Source: Dokdonella_A sp046347015
GTDB lineage: Bacteria; Pseudomonadota; Gammaproteobacteria; Xanthomonadales; Rhodanobacteraceae
NCBI GenBank assembly: GCA_046347015.1
Contig: JAXMHA010000004.1
Coordinates: forward strand, 62,001 to 126,000
DNA: 64,000 bases
Reading direction: 5' to 3'
This document shows positions 1-9,579 of the stretch, one piece after another. How positions within the stretch are numbered: the stretch's first letter is position 1; each line of letters opens with the position of its first letter. The notes under the pieces are model-generated. The model had not been told where the DNA came from, made no database searches, and saw nothing but the letters and a program-made list of their open reading frames with translations. A program made the translations under genes and the position numbers.

Positions 1-426
1 GCGGCGCGCGCGCAGCTCGTCCGTGAAGCCGTGGCCCCGGCGCTGGCGGCCGGGCGCTGGGTGCTTTCCGATCGCTTTACCGATGCGAGCTTCGCGTACC
101 AGGGTGGCGGGCGCGGACAGCCGGCGGAACGCATTGCCGGCCTCGAAGCCTGGGTGACGGCGGGCGTCAAACCCGACCTGACCCTGCTGCTCGACGTCGA
201 CGTCGCGGCCGGCCGGGAGCGGACGCTCGGGCGGGGCAGCACCGATCGCATCGAACGCGAGGACCCGGCGTTCTTCGAACGCGTTCGCCGCGCCTACCTC
301 GCGCGGGCCGCCGCCGACCCCGTTCGCTTCCGGGTCATCGACGCGGGCCGCCCGCCCGCAGCGGTGCGCGAGGACGTATTGCGCGCGGTGGCGCAATTCC
401 TCACCGGGCGTGGGGTCACGGCGTGA
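1..426 (+). CDS. tmk: Thymidylate kinase, C-terminal part (5' end outside window)
   Basis: Phosphorylates dTMP to dTDP in the cytoplasm, a step of dTTP synthesis. Reading in frame from the first base gives 141 residues that align with the last two thirds of bacterial Tmk. The DR motif (SDRF, residues 23-26 of the visible part) is followed by the AYQGGGRG segment, and the LID arginines lie in RGSTDRIE (about 78-85). The N-terminal P-loop lies upstream of the window, so the gene is cut by the window edge and is not truncated in the genome as far as can be seen. The stop overlaps the holB start by four bases (GTGA), which indicates translational coupling. The order tmk-holB-pilZ is typical of gammaproteobacteria. 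Confidence 0.95.
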   Translation, partial: AARAQLVREAVAPALAAGRWVLSDRFTDASFAYQGGGRGQPAERIAGLEAWVTAGVKPDLTLLLDVDVAAGRERTLGRGSTDRIEREDPAFFERVRRAYLARAAADPVRFRVIDAGRPPAAVREDVLRAVAQFLTGRGVTA

Positions 427-1388
427 CCGTCATGCCATGGCTTGCCGATGCGTTTCGGCGGCTGGCGCTCGCGCTTGCCGAGGACCGCCAGCATCCGGCA
501 CTGCTGGTGGCGGGACCGTCCGGCACCGGCAAGGGGGATTTCGCACGTGCATTCGCCGCGGCGGCACTGTGCCACGAGCGTGCGGGTGACGCACCGGCAT
601 GCGGCCGCTGCCGCGACTGCACCTTGCTGGCGGCGGGCACGCATCCGGATTTCACGCGGGTCACGCTCGAGGAACGCGAACCCGGGAAGCTGCGCACCGA
701 GATCACCGTCGAGCAGGTGCGCGCCTTGTGCGCGCGCCTCGCGCTCGCGAGTCAGTTCGGCGGCTGGCAGGTTGCGGTGGTGGATCCGGCCGACAAGATG
801 AATGCCTCGGCCGCCAACGCGCTGCTGAAGACACTGGAGGAACCGTCCGCGCCAAGCCTCATCGTGCTGGTCAGCGATGACCCGTCGCGCTTGCCGGCAA
901 CGATCCGCAGCCGGTGCCAGCGGATCGATGCGGCGGCTCCACCGGAAGGCGTCGCACTCGACTGGCTCGAGTCCGCCGGACTCGACCGCGATTCGGCGCG
1001 CGCGGCACTGGCCGCGAGCGCCGGCAACCCGGGACTCGCGTTGCAGTGGAGCCGGGACGGGACGGCGGCGCTCGATGCAGCCTGCCGGTCCGAACTGGCG
1101 TCACTCGCGGCAGGCCGGAGTTCGGCCATGGCGGTCGCGGAAAGCTGGGCCGCCGACCGGCCCCGGGAGCGGCTTTGGTTCGCCTGCGTCGAGGCGGCCG
1201 GCAAGGCACGCCGGCTCGCTGCCACGCCGATGCGCGACGATGCCTTGACCGCGGCCACCGAAATCCAGAAGCTAACGGCCTGGTTCGCCGCGGCGACGCG
1301 TGCGCGGCGCCTGCTCGACACGACGGTGCGCGCCGATCTCGTGCTGCTCGACGTGATGCGGCAATGGCCACGGCAAGGGAGTACCTGA
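423..1388 (+). CDS. holB: DNA polymerase III delta' subunit
   Basis: Clamp-loader subunit of the replicative polymerase; with delta and gamma/tau it opens the beta clamp. The 321-residue product has a P-loop at GPSGTGKG (31-38). A four-cysteine zinc site follows (C50, C60, C63, C66). Next come the conserved segments VAVVDPADKMN (117-127) and LLKTLEEP (134-141), and the sensor-1 SRC motif at 163-165. The length fits HolB. The start is a GTG overlapping the tmk stop; pilZ follows after one base. All of these residues are visible in the sequence, and the assignment is reinforced by the neighbours. Confidence 0.95.
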   Translation: MTVMPWLADAFRRLALALAEDRQHPALLVAGPSGTGKGDFARAFAAAALCHERAGDAPACGRCRDCTLLAAGTHPDFTRVTLEEREPGKLRTEITVEQVRALCARLALASQFGGWQVAVVDPADKMNASAANALLKTLEEPSAPSLIVLVSDDPSRLPATIRSRCQRIDAAAPPEGVALDWLESAGLDRDSARAALAASAGNPGLALQWSRDGTAALDAACRSELASLAAGRSSAMAVAESWAADRPRERLWFACVEAAGKARRLAATPMRDDALTAATEIQKLTAWFAAATRARRLLDTTVRADLVLLDVMRQWPRQGST

Positions 1389-1389
1389 C

Positions 1390-1740
1390 ATGGCACATGG
1401 CACCCGGCAAGGCATCCTGCCGTTGGCGATCAAGGACAAGGGCGCGCTGTTCAACGCCTACATGCCGTTCGTGCGGGGCGGCGGGTTGTTCGTGCCGACC
1501 AACAAGAAGTACAACCTCGGCGACGAAGTCTTCATCCTGCTGTCGCTGATGGACGAGCCCGAACGCCTGCCGGTGGCCGGCAAGGTCGTCTGGATCACGC
1601 CACCGGGCGCGGCCGGCAACCGGCCAGCCGGCATCGGCGTGCAGTTCATCGAAGGCAACGACGGCGACACCGCGCGCACCAAGATCGAATCGATCCTCGC
1701 CGGCATCCTGACGCAGGAGCGGCCCACCAACACGATGTGA
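1390..1740 (+). CDS. pilZ: PilZ-domain type IV pilus assembly protein
   Basis: A small (116-residue) single PilZ-domain protein. In Pseudomonas and Xanthomonas the holB-linked PilZ is needed for type IV pilus biogenesis and acts through the PilB ATPase and FimX; this class does not itself bind cyclic-di-GMP well. The N-terminus lacks the RxxxR c-di-GMP motif, consistent with that class. The conserved block from LFNAYMPFVRGGGLFVPT to GIGVQF is present. The start ATG lies one base after the holB stop, so the gene is co-transcribed with tmk and holB. Family function is inferred from position and sequence; no pilus structural genes are in the window. Confidence 0.92.
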   Translation: MAHGTRQGILPLAIKDKGALFNAYMPFVRGGGLFVPTNKKYNLGDEVFILLSLMDEPERLPVAGKVVWITPPGAAGNRPAGIGVQFIEGNDGDTARTKIESILAGILTQERPTNTM

Positions 1741-1746
1741 CGGGGT

Positions 1747-2189
1747 TCAGCCGGCGAGGGCGCGGGCCGCGTGCTCGCGGATCCTGGCCAGCATCGCGGC
1801 GAGGCCGTTCGAGCGGGTCGGCGAGAGGTGCTTCGACAAGCCGATGGCCTCGATGTAGCGGGGCTCGATGGCGAGCACGTCGCGCGCCGGTCGCCCCGAG
1901 TAGACCCGCAGCAGCAGCGCGATCAGCCCGGACACGATCGCCGAATCGCTGATGGCCCGGAACTCGAGTCGCGCCGCGTCACCGCTCGCGACCAGCCACA
2001 CCTGCGACTGGCAGCCCTGCACCTTGTTGGCGTCGATGCGCCACTCGGCGGGGAACTCCGGCAAGGCCCGACCCAGGTCGATCAGGTACTGGTAGCGTTC
2101 GGTCCAGTCGCCGAACAGCGCGAACTCGCCGACGATCGCGTCCTGTTCCGCGCGTCCCGGATCGACCGCCGCGTCATCGCGGAGCACGT

Positions 2190-2193
<4 letters not shown>
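1747..2193 (-). CDS. sufE: SufE-family cysteine desulfurase sulfur acceptor
   Basis: SufE proteins take persulfide sulfur from a cysteine desulfurase (SufS/CsdA) for Fe-S cluster assembly. The 148-residue product has the family landmark KVQGCQSQVWL with the acceptor Cys at about residue 61. It also has the conserved segments FGDWTERYQYLIDLG and GLSKHLSPTRSNGL. The ATG start overlaps the cysS stop by four bases (ATGA), so cysS and sufE form a coupled pair on the minus strand. A much longer reading frame runs through this start into cysS territory, but only the part after this ATG has family character. It could also be a CsdE paralogue; the desulfurase itself is not in the window. Confidence 0.9.
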
Positions 2194-3641
<1,448 letters not shown>

Positions 3642-3832
3642 GATAGCAGTGGCCTGCGGACGGCTTCGCGACAGGCCTGCAAGCCGCTGGCCGCTGGCCG
3701 CGCGCGGGAAGGTGTCGGTTCAGCGTGCGAATGCTTTAATCGCGTCCGGAATCCGGGGTGTGGCGTGCGTGCACCCGCTTTCGTGCCGGGAACGGAGCGT
3801 TCGCAGAGGCGGCCCGTTCCGGTGGAGTCGAG

Positions 3833-4375
3833 ATGATGAAAAGCCTGACCCTGATGTTCCTCGCGTTGCCGTTGGCGTGCGCATCCGCGCTGGCCCAGGA
3901 CGCGCATTACGACGACGCCCCGAGCGCCAACGTGCGCTATGCGTGGGCCGACGTGTTGCGCGTGGACCCGGTGTACGACGCGGTGCAGCGTCAGGATTCG
4001 CACCAGGAGTGCGAGGACGTCCCGGTCGCGCAGCCGTACGACAACGGCAACAAGGCGGCTGGAACGGTGATCGGCGCCATCGTCGGCGGCGTGCTCGGCA
4101 GCACGGTCGGCAAGGGCGACGGGCGCAAGGCGGCGACCGTGGCCGGTGCCGTGGCCGGCGGCGCGATCGGCAACAGCGTCGCGAGCCGCGATTCGGGCGG
4201 CTATTACGAAGGCAGCCAGCGCCAGTGCCGCACGGTCTACGAGCCGGTGCAGGAGCGGCGGATCTCGGGTTACGACGTGCAGTACCGCTATCGCGGCGAC
4301 GTCTACTCGTCGCGCCTCGACTACGATCCCGGCGACCGCATCCGGGTCAAGGTCAGCATCATCCCCGCCGAGTAG
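3833..4375 (+). CDS. Glycine-zipper 2TM-domain envelope protein
   Basis: An approximately 180-residue secreted protein. It has a clear signal peptide (residues 1-21, cleavage predicted after ASALA) and two glycine-zipper stretches (about 77-93 and 102-114). A C-terminal domain with YRYRGDVYSSRLDYDPGDRIRVKV resembles the Rickettsia 17-kDa surface-antigen/SlyB-like family. Cys60 and one Cys near residue 133 could form a disulfide. There is no lipobox cysteine after the signal, so it is probably periplasmic or outer-membrane associated rather than a lipoprotein. The start was chosen at the ATG pair 3833/3836 because a GGTGGAG ribosome site lies 5-8 bases upstream; the frame is open further upstream but without coding character. 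Exact function unknown. Confidence 0.85.
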   Translation: MMKSLTLMFLALPLACASALAQDAHYDDAPSANVRYAWADVLRVDPVYDAVQRQDSHQECEDVPVAQPYDNGNKAAGTVIGAIVGGVLGSTVGKGDGRKAATVAGAVAGGAIGNSVASRDSGGYYEGSQRQCRTVYEPVQERRISGYDVQYRYRGDVYSSRLDYDPGDRIRVKVSIIPAE

Positions 4376-4451
4376 TCCCGCGTCCGGTAGCGCCACGCGG
4401 CGTGCCGGAAGCTCCGTCTGCGCAACGTGCGCCAGCGTCGTCGCGGCGCCG

Positions 4452-5813
4452 TCAGCGCGTGAGCCAGCCTTGCGTGCGCGCGGTGCACACCGCGTACGGG
4501 AAGATCCAGAACAAGGCGAATGCCGAGTAGAACGAGTAGCCGATCCCGTACACGAAATCCCAGCAGCGTTCGCCGCGGATGTAATACAGCATGTTGAACG
4601 CCGAAATCAGCAGCAGTGCGCACAGGAACCGCAGCAGCACGTCGGGGTGCGTCGACGTCATCACGACCAGCAACGCGAGGGTCGACCAGCCGATCGGGTA
4701 GCGCAGGTTGCTGATGACGAGGTCGGCGAGCGAGATCAGCCGCGCGCCGAGCGGGCGTTTCCAGACGATGCGCCGGGCGAAGCGCAGCTCCTCGCGCACG
4801 TAGCTGCGGTCCCAGCGCAGGAACATCTTGCACAGGCGCTTGTACGTCGTCGGCACGATCGTGTGCACGATCGCGGCGCGCTGGTACACGCAGTCGTAAC
4901 CCGCGTCGAGGATGTCGTTGGTCAGCGCGCGGTCCTCGCCGAACGTGCAGCGCCGGCCGAGGAACTTCTGGCCGACCCAGCCGTCGATCACCCGTGCGAC
5001 GACGCTGGCGCGGTAACCGGCCAGCGCGCCGGGACAGCAGTACACGGTGCCATACGTGCTCTGCACCGCGCGCAGGAAGTCGAACGACAGCGCGAAGCGC
5101 ACCTTCAGCATGCGCGGAATCACGCCCGCCTCGCGGTTGTAGACGCTGACCTTGCCGGCGACGGCGCCGACCTTCGGGTCGCGGAACGGGCCCGCCATCG
5201 CCAGCAGCGTGTCGGGCTCGATGACGCTGTCGGAGTCGATCGTCACCATGACTTCGCCGCGGCCCCGGCGGAACCCGGCCTCGAGCGCCGCGCGCTTGCC
5301 GCGGTTGTGTTCGAACCGCAGCGAGGTGACGATGCCGGGGAACATCGCGGCCGCGCGTTCGATGTGCTGCCAGGTGTCATCGCGGCTGCCATCATCGACC
5401 ACGAACACCTCGAGCCGGCCGGCCGGATAGCGCGCGCGCGCGACCGATTCGATCGTCCGCGCGACCATCGCGCCCTCGTTGTACGCGGGGATGATCACGG
5501 TCATCGCCGGGGCGTCATCCAGCGTCGCCAGCGCCGGCGTGCGGTAGCGGAACCACAGCATGGTGCGGAACAGCAGCATCAGCATGCCCATCGCCGCCCA
5601 CAGGATGGCCGGGCTGACGATGAACCTGCCCCAGTGGTGGGCGCGCGCCTCGTGGATCACGCCGTGGAAGACCTGCAGGTACCAGCTCGCGGCGACGACC
5701 AGCCCGAACGCCAGCAGGATCGCGGCCCGGTACATGTGGTCGCCCGGCATGTCGCGGTAGTCGAACGTCATCCGGGAATCGGGCAGCAGGGGAGCCCGCA
5801 CGTCGAGCGTCAT
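4452..5813 (-). CDS. Family 2 glycosyltransferase, NodC/hyaluronan-synthase-like, membrane-bound
   Basis: A 453-residue processive glycosyltransferase. Two membrane segments (about 29-47 and 64-82) precede a GT-A catalytic domain. Visible catalytic motifs are VVDDGS (138-143), DSD (193-195), GED (292-294) and the polymer-holding R-W pair in RWDRS (333-337), which replaces the QxxRW box. Several C-terminal membrane helices follow. This layout is that of NodC, HasA and PgaC, enzymes that polymerise GlcNAc-containing chains at the inner membrane. The substrate cannot be told from the sequence. It is divergent from a PIG-L deacetylase, which fits a sugar polymer or glycolipid that is later N-deacetylated; that link is inference. 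Confidence 0.88.
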   Translation of the reverse strand: MTLDVRAPLLPDSRMTFDYRDMPGDHMYRAAILLAFGLVVAASWYLQVFHGVIHEARAHHWGRFIVSPAILWAAMGMLMLLFRTMLWFRYRTPALATLDDAPAMTVIIPAYNEGAMVARTIESVARARYPAGRLEVFVVDDGSRDDTWQHIERAAAMFPGIVTSLRFEHNRGKRAALEAGFRRGRGEVMVTIDSDSVIEPDTLLAMAGPFRDPKVGAVAGKVSVYNREAGVIPRMLKVRFALSFDFLRAVQSTYGTVYCCPGALAGYRASVVARVIDGWVGQKFLGRRCTFGEDRALTNDILDAGYDCVYQRAAIVHTIVPTTYKRLCKMFLRWDRSYVREELRFARRIVWKRPLGARLISLADLVISNLRYPIGWSTLALLVVMTSTHPDVLLRFLCALLLISAFNMLYYIRGERCWDFVYGIGYSFYSAFALFWIFPYAVCTARTQGWLTR

Positions 5814-5968
5814 GGTCGGCTTCCGAAGGGACGCGCGATTGTATACGGTGGTGCGGCCAACGCCGCATGAACGATTGGCGCGTTCGTCAAGCCGGCGTCC
5901 GATCCGGAAACGGCGTGCTTGCGGTACCCTTGGGCACTCCTGTCAAGGTTCGTGGAAGGACAGGTTCC

Positions 5969-7075
5969 ATGCGCAGCACCGAGGTCCGATCGGAGCACGG
6001 ATTGCCGATGCCGCCGGCGCGCGGCGACCGCCTGCTGGTGTTCGCGCCGCACCCCGACGATGAAACGCTCGCCACCGGGCAACTGATCCGCACCGGCGTC
6101 GCTGCGGGGGCCGCGGTGCGCGTGGTGTATGCGACCGACGGCGACAACAACCCGTGGCCGCAGCGCTGGATCGAGCGCCGGCTGGTCATCGGTCCCGCGG
6201 CCCGCCGTCGCTGGGGTGCCCGGCGGCGCGGGGAGGCACTGGCCGCGTTGCGCCACCTCGGGGTGACGGAAACCAATGTCCGCACGCTCGGCTGGCACGA
6301 CCAGGAACTGACCGCCCGGCTGATGGCCGACGACGCCGCGGTGGCGGTACTGGCGGCGGAAGTCCGGGAGTTCGACCCGACCCACGTCGCGTTGCCGTCG
6401 CTCGACGATCGCCACCCGGACCACAGCGCACTGCACATCCTGCTGGAACTGGCGCTCGAACGCCTGCACCACGGTTGCGCGTGCCTTGCCTATACGGTCC
6501 ACGGTCGCCGGAACCCGCACGGGCCACGGCTCGTGCTGGACGATCCCGTCGCCATGAGGGTGAAGCAGGCGGCACTCGCCTGCCACGAAACCCAGATGCG
6601 CCTCGGTGGCCGGCGCTTCTCCGCTGTCGCCGCGGAACCGGAGTCGTTCGAGGTCGCCCGGTGCGGGACGGGCGCGATCGAGGCGGGCGGAAGCGGCGCC
6701 GCCGTGCTCGACTGGCCGCTGCCGCGCCTGCGGCGCCTGTACGCCGACCACGCGATCCTGATCGTCGCGGTTTGCGATGGCGAATTCCTGCGCTTCCGCT
6801 TGCCGCTCGCGCGCCTCGCGCGCACCCGCGACGCCGCCGCGGTCGCCGCCGGTCTCGCCGGCCGGCTGCGCGTGCAGTCCGCGGCCGGGGTCGTTTCGCT
6901 CGCCTGCGAGCGCTATCCCGGCCACGCGCTCGCCGGCTACGCGAAACTCGATCGCGGCTGGCCACGCGTCGTCGTGTTCGATCGCACCGGCTGGCAACGC
7001 TTCGGCGAGTTGCCGATCGCGATGCGGACGCCCGCGTATCCCGCCGCACTCGATCCGCGCCACGCCAAGGCGTGA
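5969..7075 (+). CDS. PIG-L family zinc deacetylase with C-terminal extension
   Basis: PIG-L/LmbE proteins remove N-acetyl groups from GlcNAc-type substrates. The 368-residue product opens with the metal motif APHPDDE (26-32) and has a second motif DRHPDH (147-152) supplying the third ligand and catalytic residues. After about residue 235 there is an approximately 130-residue extension rich in Arg and Ala that I do not recognise. The start at 5969 was chosen because GGAAGGA lies eight bases upstream; an in-frame ATG at 5867 lacks a good ribosome site. It is divergent from the NodC-like glycosyltransferase, suggesting action on its product. Confidence 0.85.
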   Translation: MRSTEVRSEHGLPMPPARGDRLLVFAPHPDDETLATGQLIRTGVAAGAAVRVVYATDGDNNPWPQRWIERRLVIGPAARRRWGARRRGEALAALRHLGVTETNVRTLGWHDQELTARLMADDAAVAVLAAEVREFDPTHVALPSLDDRHPDHSALHILLELALERLHHGCACLAYTVHGRRNPHGPRLVLDDPVAMRVKQAALACHETQMRLGGRRFSAVAAEPESFEVARCGTGAIEAGGSGAAVLDWPLPRLRRLYADHAILIVAVCDGEFLRFRLPLARLARTRDAAAVAAGLAGRLRVQSAAGVVSLACERYPGHALAGYAKLDRGWPRVVVFDRTGWQRFGELPIAMRTPAYPAALDPRHAKA

Positions 7076-7182
7076 CGCCGGCGGTCGGGGCACGTCGGCG
7101 AGAGCCGGCGCGCGGGTGCCGGGGAACGTGAAAGGCGTGGCCCAAGTCCATGTCGCACAAGGGCCTGCCGGGCAGGATCGAA

Positions 7183-7269
7183 TGGTGCCGAAGGTGGGAA
7201 TCGAACCCACACTGTGTTGCCACAACTGGATTTTGAGTCCAGCGCGTCTACCAGTTCCGCCACTTCGGC
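7183..7269 (-). tRNA. tRNA-Leu (anticodon CAA)
   Basis: The minus strand folds as a class II tRNA with a long variable arm. The acceptor stem is GCCGAAG pairing with CTTCGGC, and there is a D-arm with GG. The anticodon stem CTGGA/TCCAG flanks a loop reading CTCAAAA, giving anticodon CAA (codon UUG). A variable arm follows, then the T-loop GGTTCGATTCC. The 3' CCA is encoded (TGG at 7183-7185 on the plus strand). No other tRNA was seen in the window. Confidence 0.97.
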
Positions 7270-7369
7270 TGGGGTTTGGTTTCGGCGGCGTCGATACCTT
7301 CGACCGCCTTACCGGGTGCGCAGTATACGCAGCCGCGCGGTTCGCGGCAGCGCGTCGATCGGGTGGACA

Positions 7370-7948
7370 TCAGTTCAACGCATCCAGCGACAGGTGCCGC
7401 ACTTCGCGCGTGTACCAGCCGTCCGCTTCCGGGTTGAACACCGAGCACTCCGTCATCGGCGCGCCGTAGACGTGCAGCGACACCGCCGCGCGGTCGCGGC
7501 TCGGGTTGCAGATCACGTGGTAGTCGTGCGGCGGGATCAGCGAGCCGGCCGAACCCGTGCCGGCCGCGAGCGTGCCGCGCGGTTCGAAGCGGAAGCGGTC
7601 GCCGTGCGATTCGATCAATTCATACGGCGTGATCTCGAGTTCGCCGTGCCAGATGCCCTCGACGCACCAGTGCCCGGCGTGGTCGTGCACCGGCGTGCCT
7701 TGTCCCGGCCCCCACGTCATCGCGATGACACAGTAGCCGTGCCGTGCGCTGTGGTACAGCTCGCGCCGCGCGTAGTGGTCGGGGTTCGACTCGAAGATGC
7801 ACTCCGGCAACCGGACGCACTGCGCGTGCATCAGCCCGCACAATGCGCGCCGCAACGCTTCGCCGAGCGCCTTGCCGCTGCGGTCGGCGACGGCCTCGTC
7901 GATCGCCGTGACCAGGGTTTGCGCGCCGGGGAAATCGACGTTCGACAT
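7370..7948 (-). CDS. Cysteine dioxygenase type I family protein
   Basis: Non-haem iron cupin enzymes of this family oxidise cysteine to cysteine sulfinate (some bacterial members prefer 3-mercaptopropionate). The 192-residue protein has the iron-binding HDH (H88, H90) in TPVHDHAGHW. The following VEGIWHGELE strand is conserved, and a third histidine lies near residue 144 (PPHDYHVI). The start at 7948 is the ATG at which family similarity begins; the frame extends upstream without coding character. It lies 52 bases downstream of metX on the same strand, so both may be co-transcribed in sulfur amino-acid metabolism. Confidence 0.9.
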   Translation of the reverse strand: MSNVDFPGAQTLVTAIDEAVADRSGKALGEALRRALCGLMHAQCVRLPECIFESNPDHYARRELYHSARHGYCVIAMTWGPGQGTPVHDHAGHWCVEGIWHGELEITPYELIESHGDRFRFEPRGTLAAGTGSAGSLIPPHDYHVICNPSRDRAAVSLHVYGAPMTECSVFNPEADGWYTREVRHLSLDALN

Positions 7949-8000
7949 GGTTCGCGTTGCGTACTCGCGGACGATGATGGCCGCCGCCGTGCCGCGGATT

Positions 8001-9098
8001 CTACAGGGTCGCGAGGAACGCCGCGATCGCCGCGCCGAAACGCGGGATGTCGACGAGGAACGCATCGTGCCCCTGCAGGCTGTCGAGCGCGACCAGCTCG
8101 ACTTCCGCGCCGGCGGCGCGCAGCCGGTCGGCGATGTCCTCCTGCTGCGGCAGCGGGAACAGGATGTCGCTCTCGACGCCGATCACCAGCGCGCGTTCGA
8201 GGCGGATCCTGGCGAACGCCGCGTCGAGGCTGCCGCCGTGCTCGGCAAGGTCGAACCAGTCGCTGGCGCGCGACAGGTACAGGTAGCTGTTCGGGTCGAA
8301 GTCGCGCACGAAGCGCCGTGCGTGGCCGGCGAGGTAGGACTCGACCTGGAACTCGAAGCCGAACGGGTCGTCGTCGCGCTGGTGCGCTTCGAGCTTGATC
8401 CGCGCGAAGCGCCCGACCCATTCCATCGCCGAGCGGTAGGTGATGACGCCGAGCTTGCGCGCGATCGACATGCCGGCCTCGGGGTAGTGGTTGTCGTCGT
8501 AGCGGCCGCCGTTGAAGTTCGGGTCGAGCCGGATCGCCTCGCGCTGCAGCGAGCGGATCGCGATCGCGAACGGCTGCGCCTGCGCCGCGGTCGAAATGCT
8601 GACGTGCCCACGCGCGCTGCCCGGGTGCTGGGCGAGGTAGGCGAGGGCGCTCATCCCCCCCATCGAGTTGCCGACGAGGCAAACGAGCCGCTCGATGCCG
8701 AGGCTGCGCACCAGTTCGAAGCTGGAATTCGCGACGTCCTCGAGCGTCAGCTCCGGGAATTCCAGCCGGTAGGGTTCGCCTGTCGCGGGATTCACCGACG
8801 CCGGCCCCGTCGAACCCTTGCACGAACCCAGCGAGTTCGCGCAGATGACGTACCAGCGGTTGGTGTCGATGTACTTGCCCGGCCCGAGCATGTCCTCCCA
8901 CCAGCCGGGCGAAGGATCGGCCGCGTTCGCCGCCGCATGCGCGCCCGGCGACAACCCGGTCAGGATCAACACCGCGTTGTCGCGCGCCGGCGCAAGCTCG
9001 CCCCAGGTTTCGTATGCCAGCCGCGCGCCGGTCAGTTCACCGCCGCGGAACATCCGGAACGGTGATGGCAAGTCGAACCAGCGGCGGGCGTCGGGCAT
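8001..9098 (-). CDS. metX: MetX-family acyltransferase (homoserine O-acetyl- or serine O-succinyl-transferase)
   Basis: An alpha/beta-hydrolase-fold acyltransferase of 365 residues. The nucleophile serine sits in the elbow GNSMGG (143-148). The acid and base of the triad are likely the Asp in GVESDILFP and the His in LQGHDAF near the C-terminus. Family members acylate homoserine in methionine synthesis. The segment SCKGSTGPAS (92-101) resembles, from memory, the xanthomonad MetX subgroup reported to be serine O-succinyltransferases serving cysteine synthesis. The specificity here is therefore uncertain. The start was chosen at 9098 where similarity begins. Cysteine dioxygenase follows downstream. 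Confidence 0.9.
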   Translation of the reverse strand: MPDARRWFDLPSPFRMFRGGELTGARLAYETWGELAPARDNAVLILTGLSPGAHAAANAADPSPGWWEDMLGPGKYIDTNRWYVICANSLGSCKGSTGPASVNPATGEPYRLEFPELTLEDVANSSFELVRSLGIERLVCLVGNSMGGMSALAYLAQHPGSARGHVSISTAAQAQPFAIAIRSLQREAIRLDPNFNGGRYDDNHYPEAGMSIARKLGVITYRSAMEWVGRFARIKLEAHQRDDDPFGFEFQVESYLAGHARRFVRDFDPNSYLYLSRASDWFDLAEHGGSLDAAFARIRLERALVIGVESDILFPLPQQEDIADRLRAAGAEVELVALDSLQGHDAFLVDIPRFGAAIAAFLATL

Positions 9099-9226
9099 GG
9101 GAAATGGTGGATCGGGCGAGAGCAAACGTCGGAAATTCAACGGTGCGCGAGGGTCAAGCGGCCTTGCGAGTCGACTTGACCTCGTGCCTGATGCGGGCGC
9201 CGTGGTCGATCTCCGCCGTCCGCAAG

Positions 9227-9456
9227 TCATATGACCTGCAGGTTCAGCCAGGATTGCGGGGTACTGCCGAGATAGCGTGCCAGGCGCAGCGCCGTGTCCG
9301 CAGTCACGCCGCGGCGCTCGCGCACGATGTCGTTGATGCGCGTTGCCGGCACCTTGAGCGCCTTGGCCAAGGCGTTCGCGCTCATCTTCATTGGAGCGAG
9401 ATAGTCTTCCCGGAGAATCTCCCGGGATGAACCGGCCGCATGCCGTTCTTGAACAT
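9227..9456 (-). pseudogene. higA: HigA-type XRE antitoxin, frameshifted
   Basis: Reading from the ATG at 9456 gives MFKNGMRPVHP. One base later in frame the product continues as a typical HigA: GEILREDYLAPMKM, then ALAKALKVPATRIND, RRGVTADTALRLARYLG and a stop after LNLQVI at 9227. The two halves lie in different frames. One base is missing in the CCCGGG run near 9425, where the family motif HPGE should be. The total span of 230 bases is one short of 77 codons. It is either a pseudogene or a sequencing/assembly error in a homopolymer. It follows the higB remnant in the normal toxin-antitoxin order. Confidence 0.8.
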
Positions 9457-9466
9457 GATGTCATCC

Positions 9467-9556
9467 TCAGTGGTAGTCGACGATCTGCACCTGCTCCGGA
9501 CCCGAGGCAGTCCAGACGAAGCAGATCCGGAACTGGTCGTTGATCCGGATGCTGTA
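9467..9556 (-). pseudogene. higB: HigB/RelE-type toxin, C-terminal remnant only
   Basis: The last about 29 codons before the TGA at 9467 read YSIRINDQFRICFVW, then TASGPEQVQIVDYH. This is the canonical end of HigB (RelE-fold mRNA interferase). Upstream of this the similarity stops abruptly. The sequence becomes the 3' end of the large helicase-nuclease gene, whose stop is at 9580. The N-terminal two thirds of the toxin are therefore absent, so the remnant cannot be a working toxin. The breakpoint marks one edge of the inserted DNA. Confidence 0.75.
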
Positions 9557-9579
9557 CCGGCAGGTGGATGTGCGGCCGC

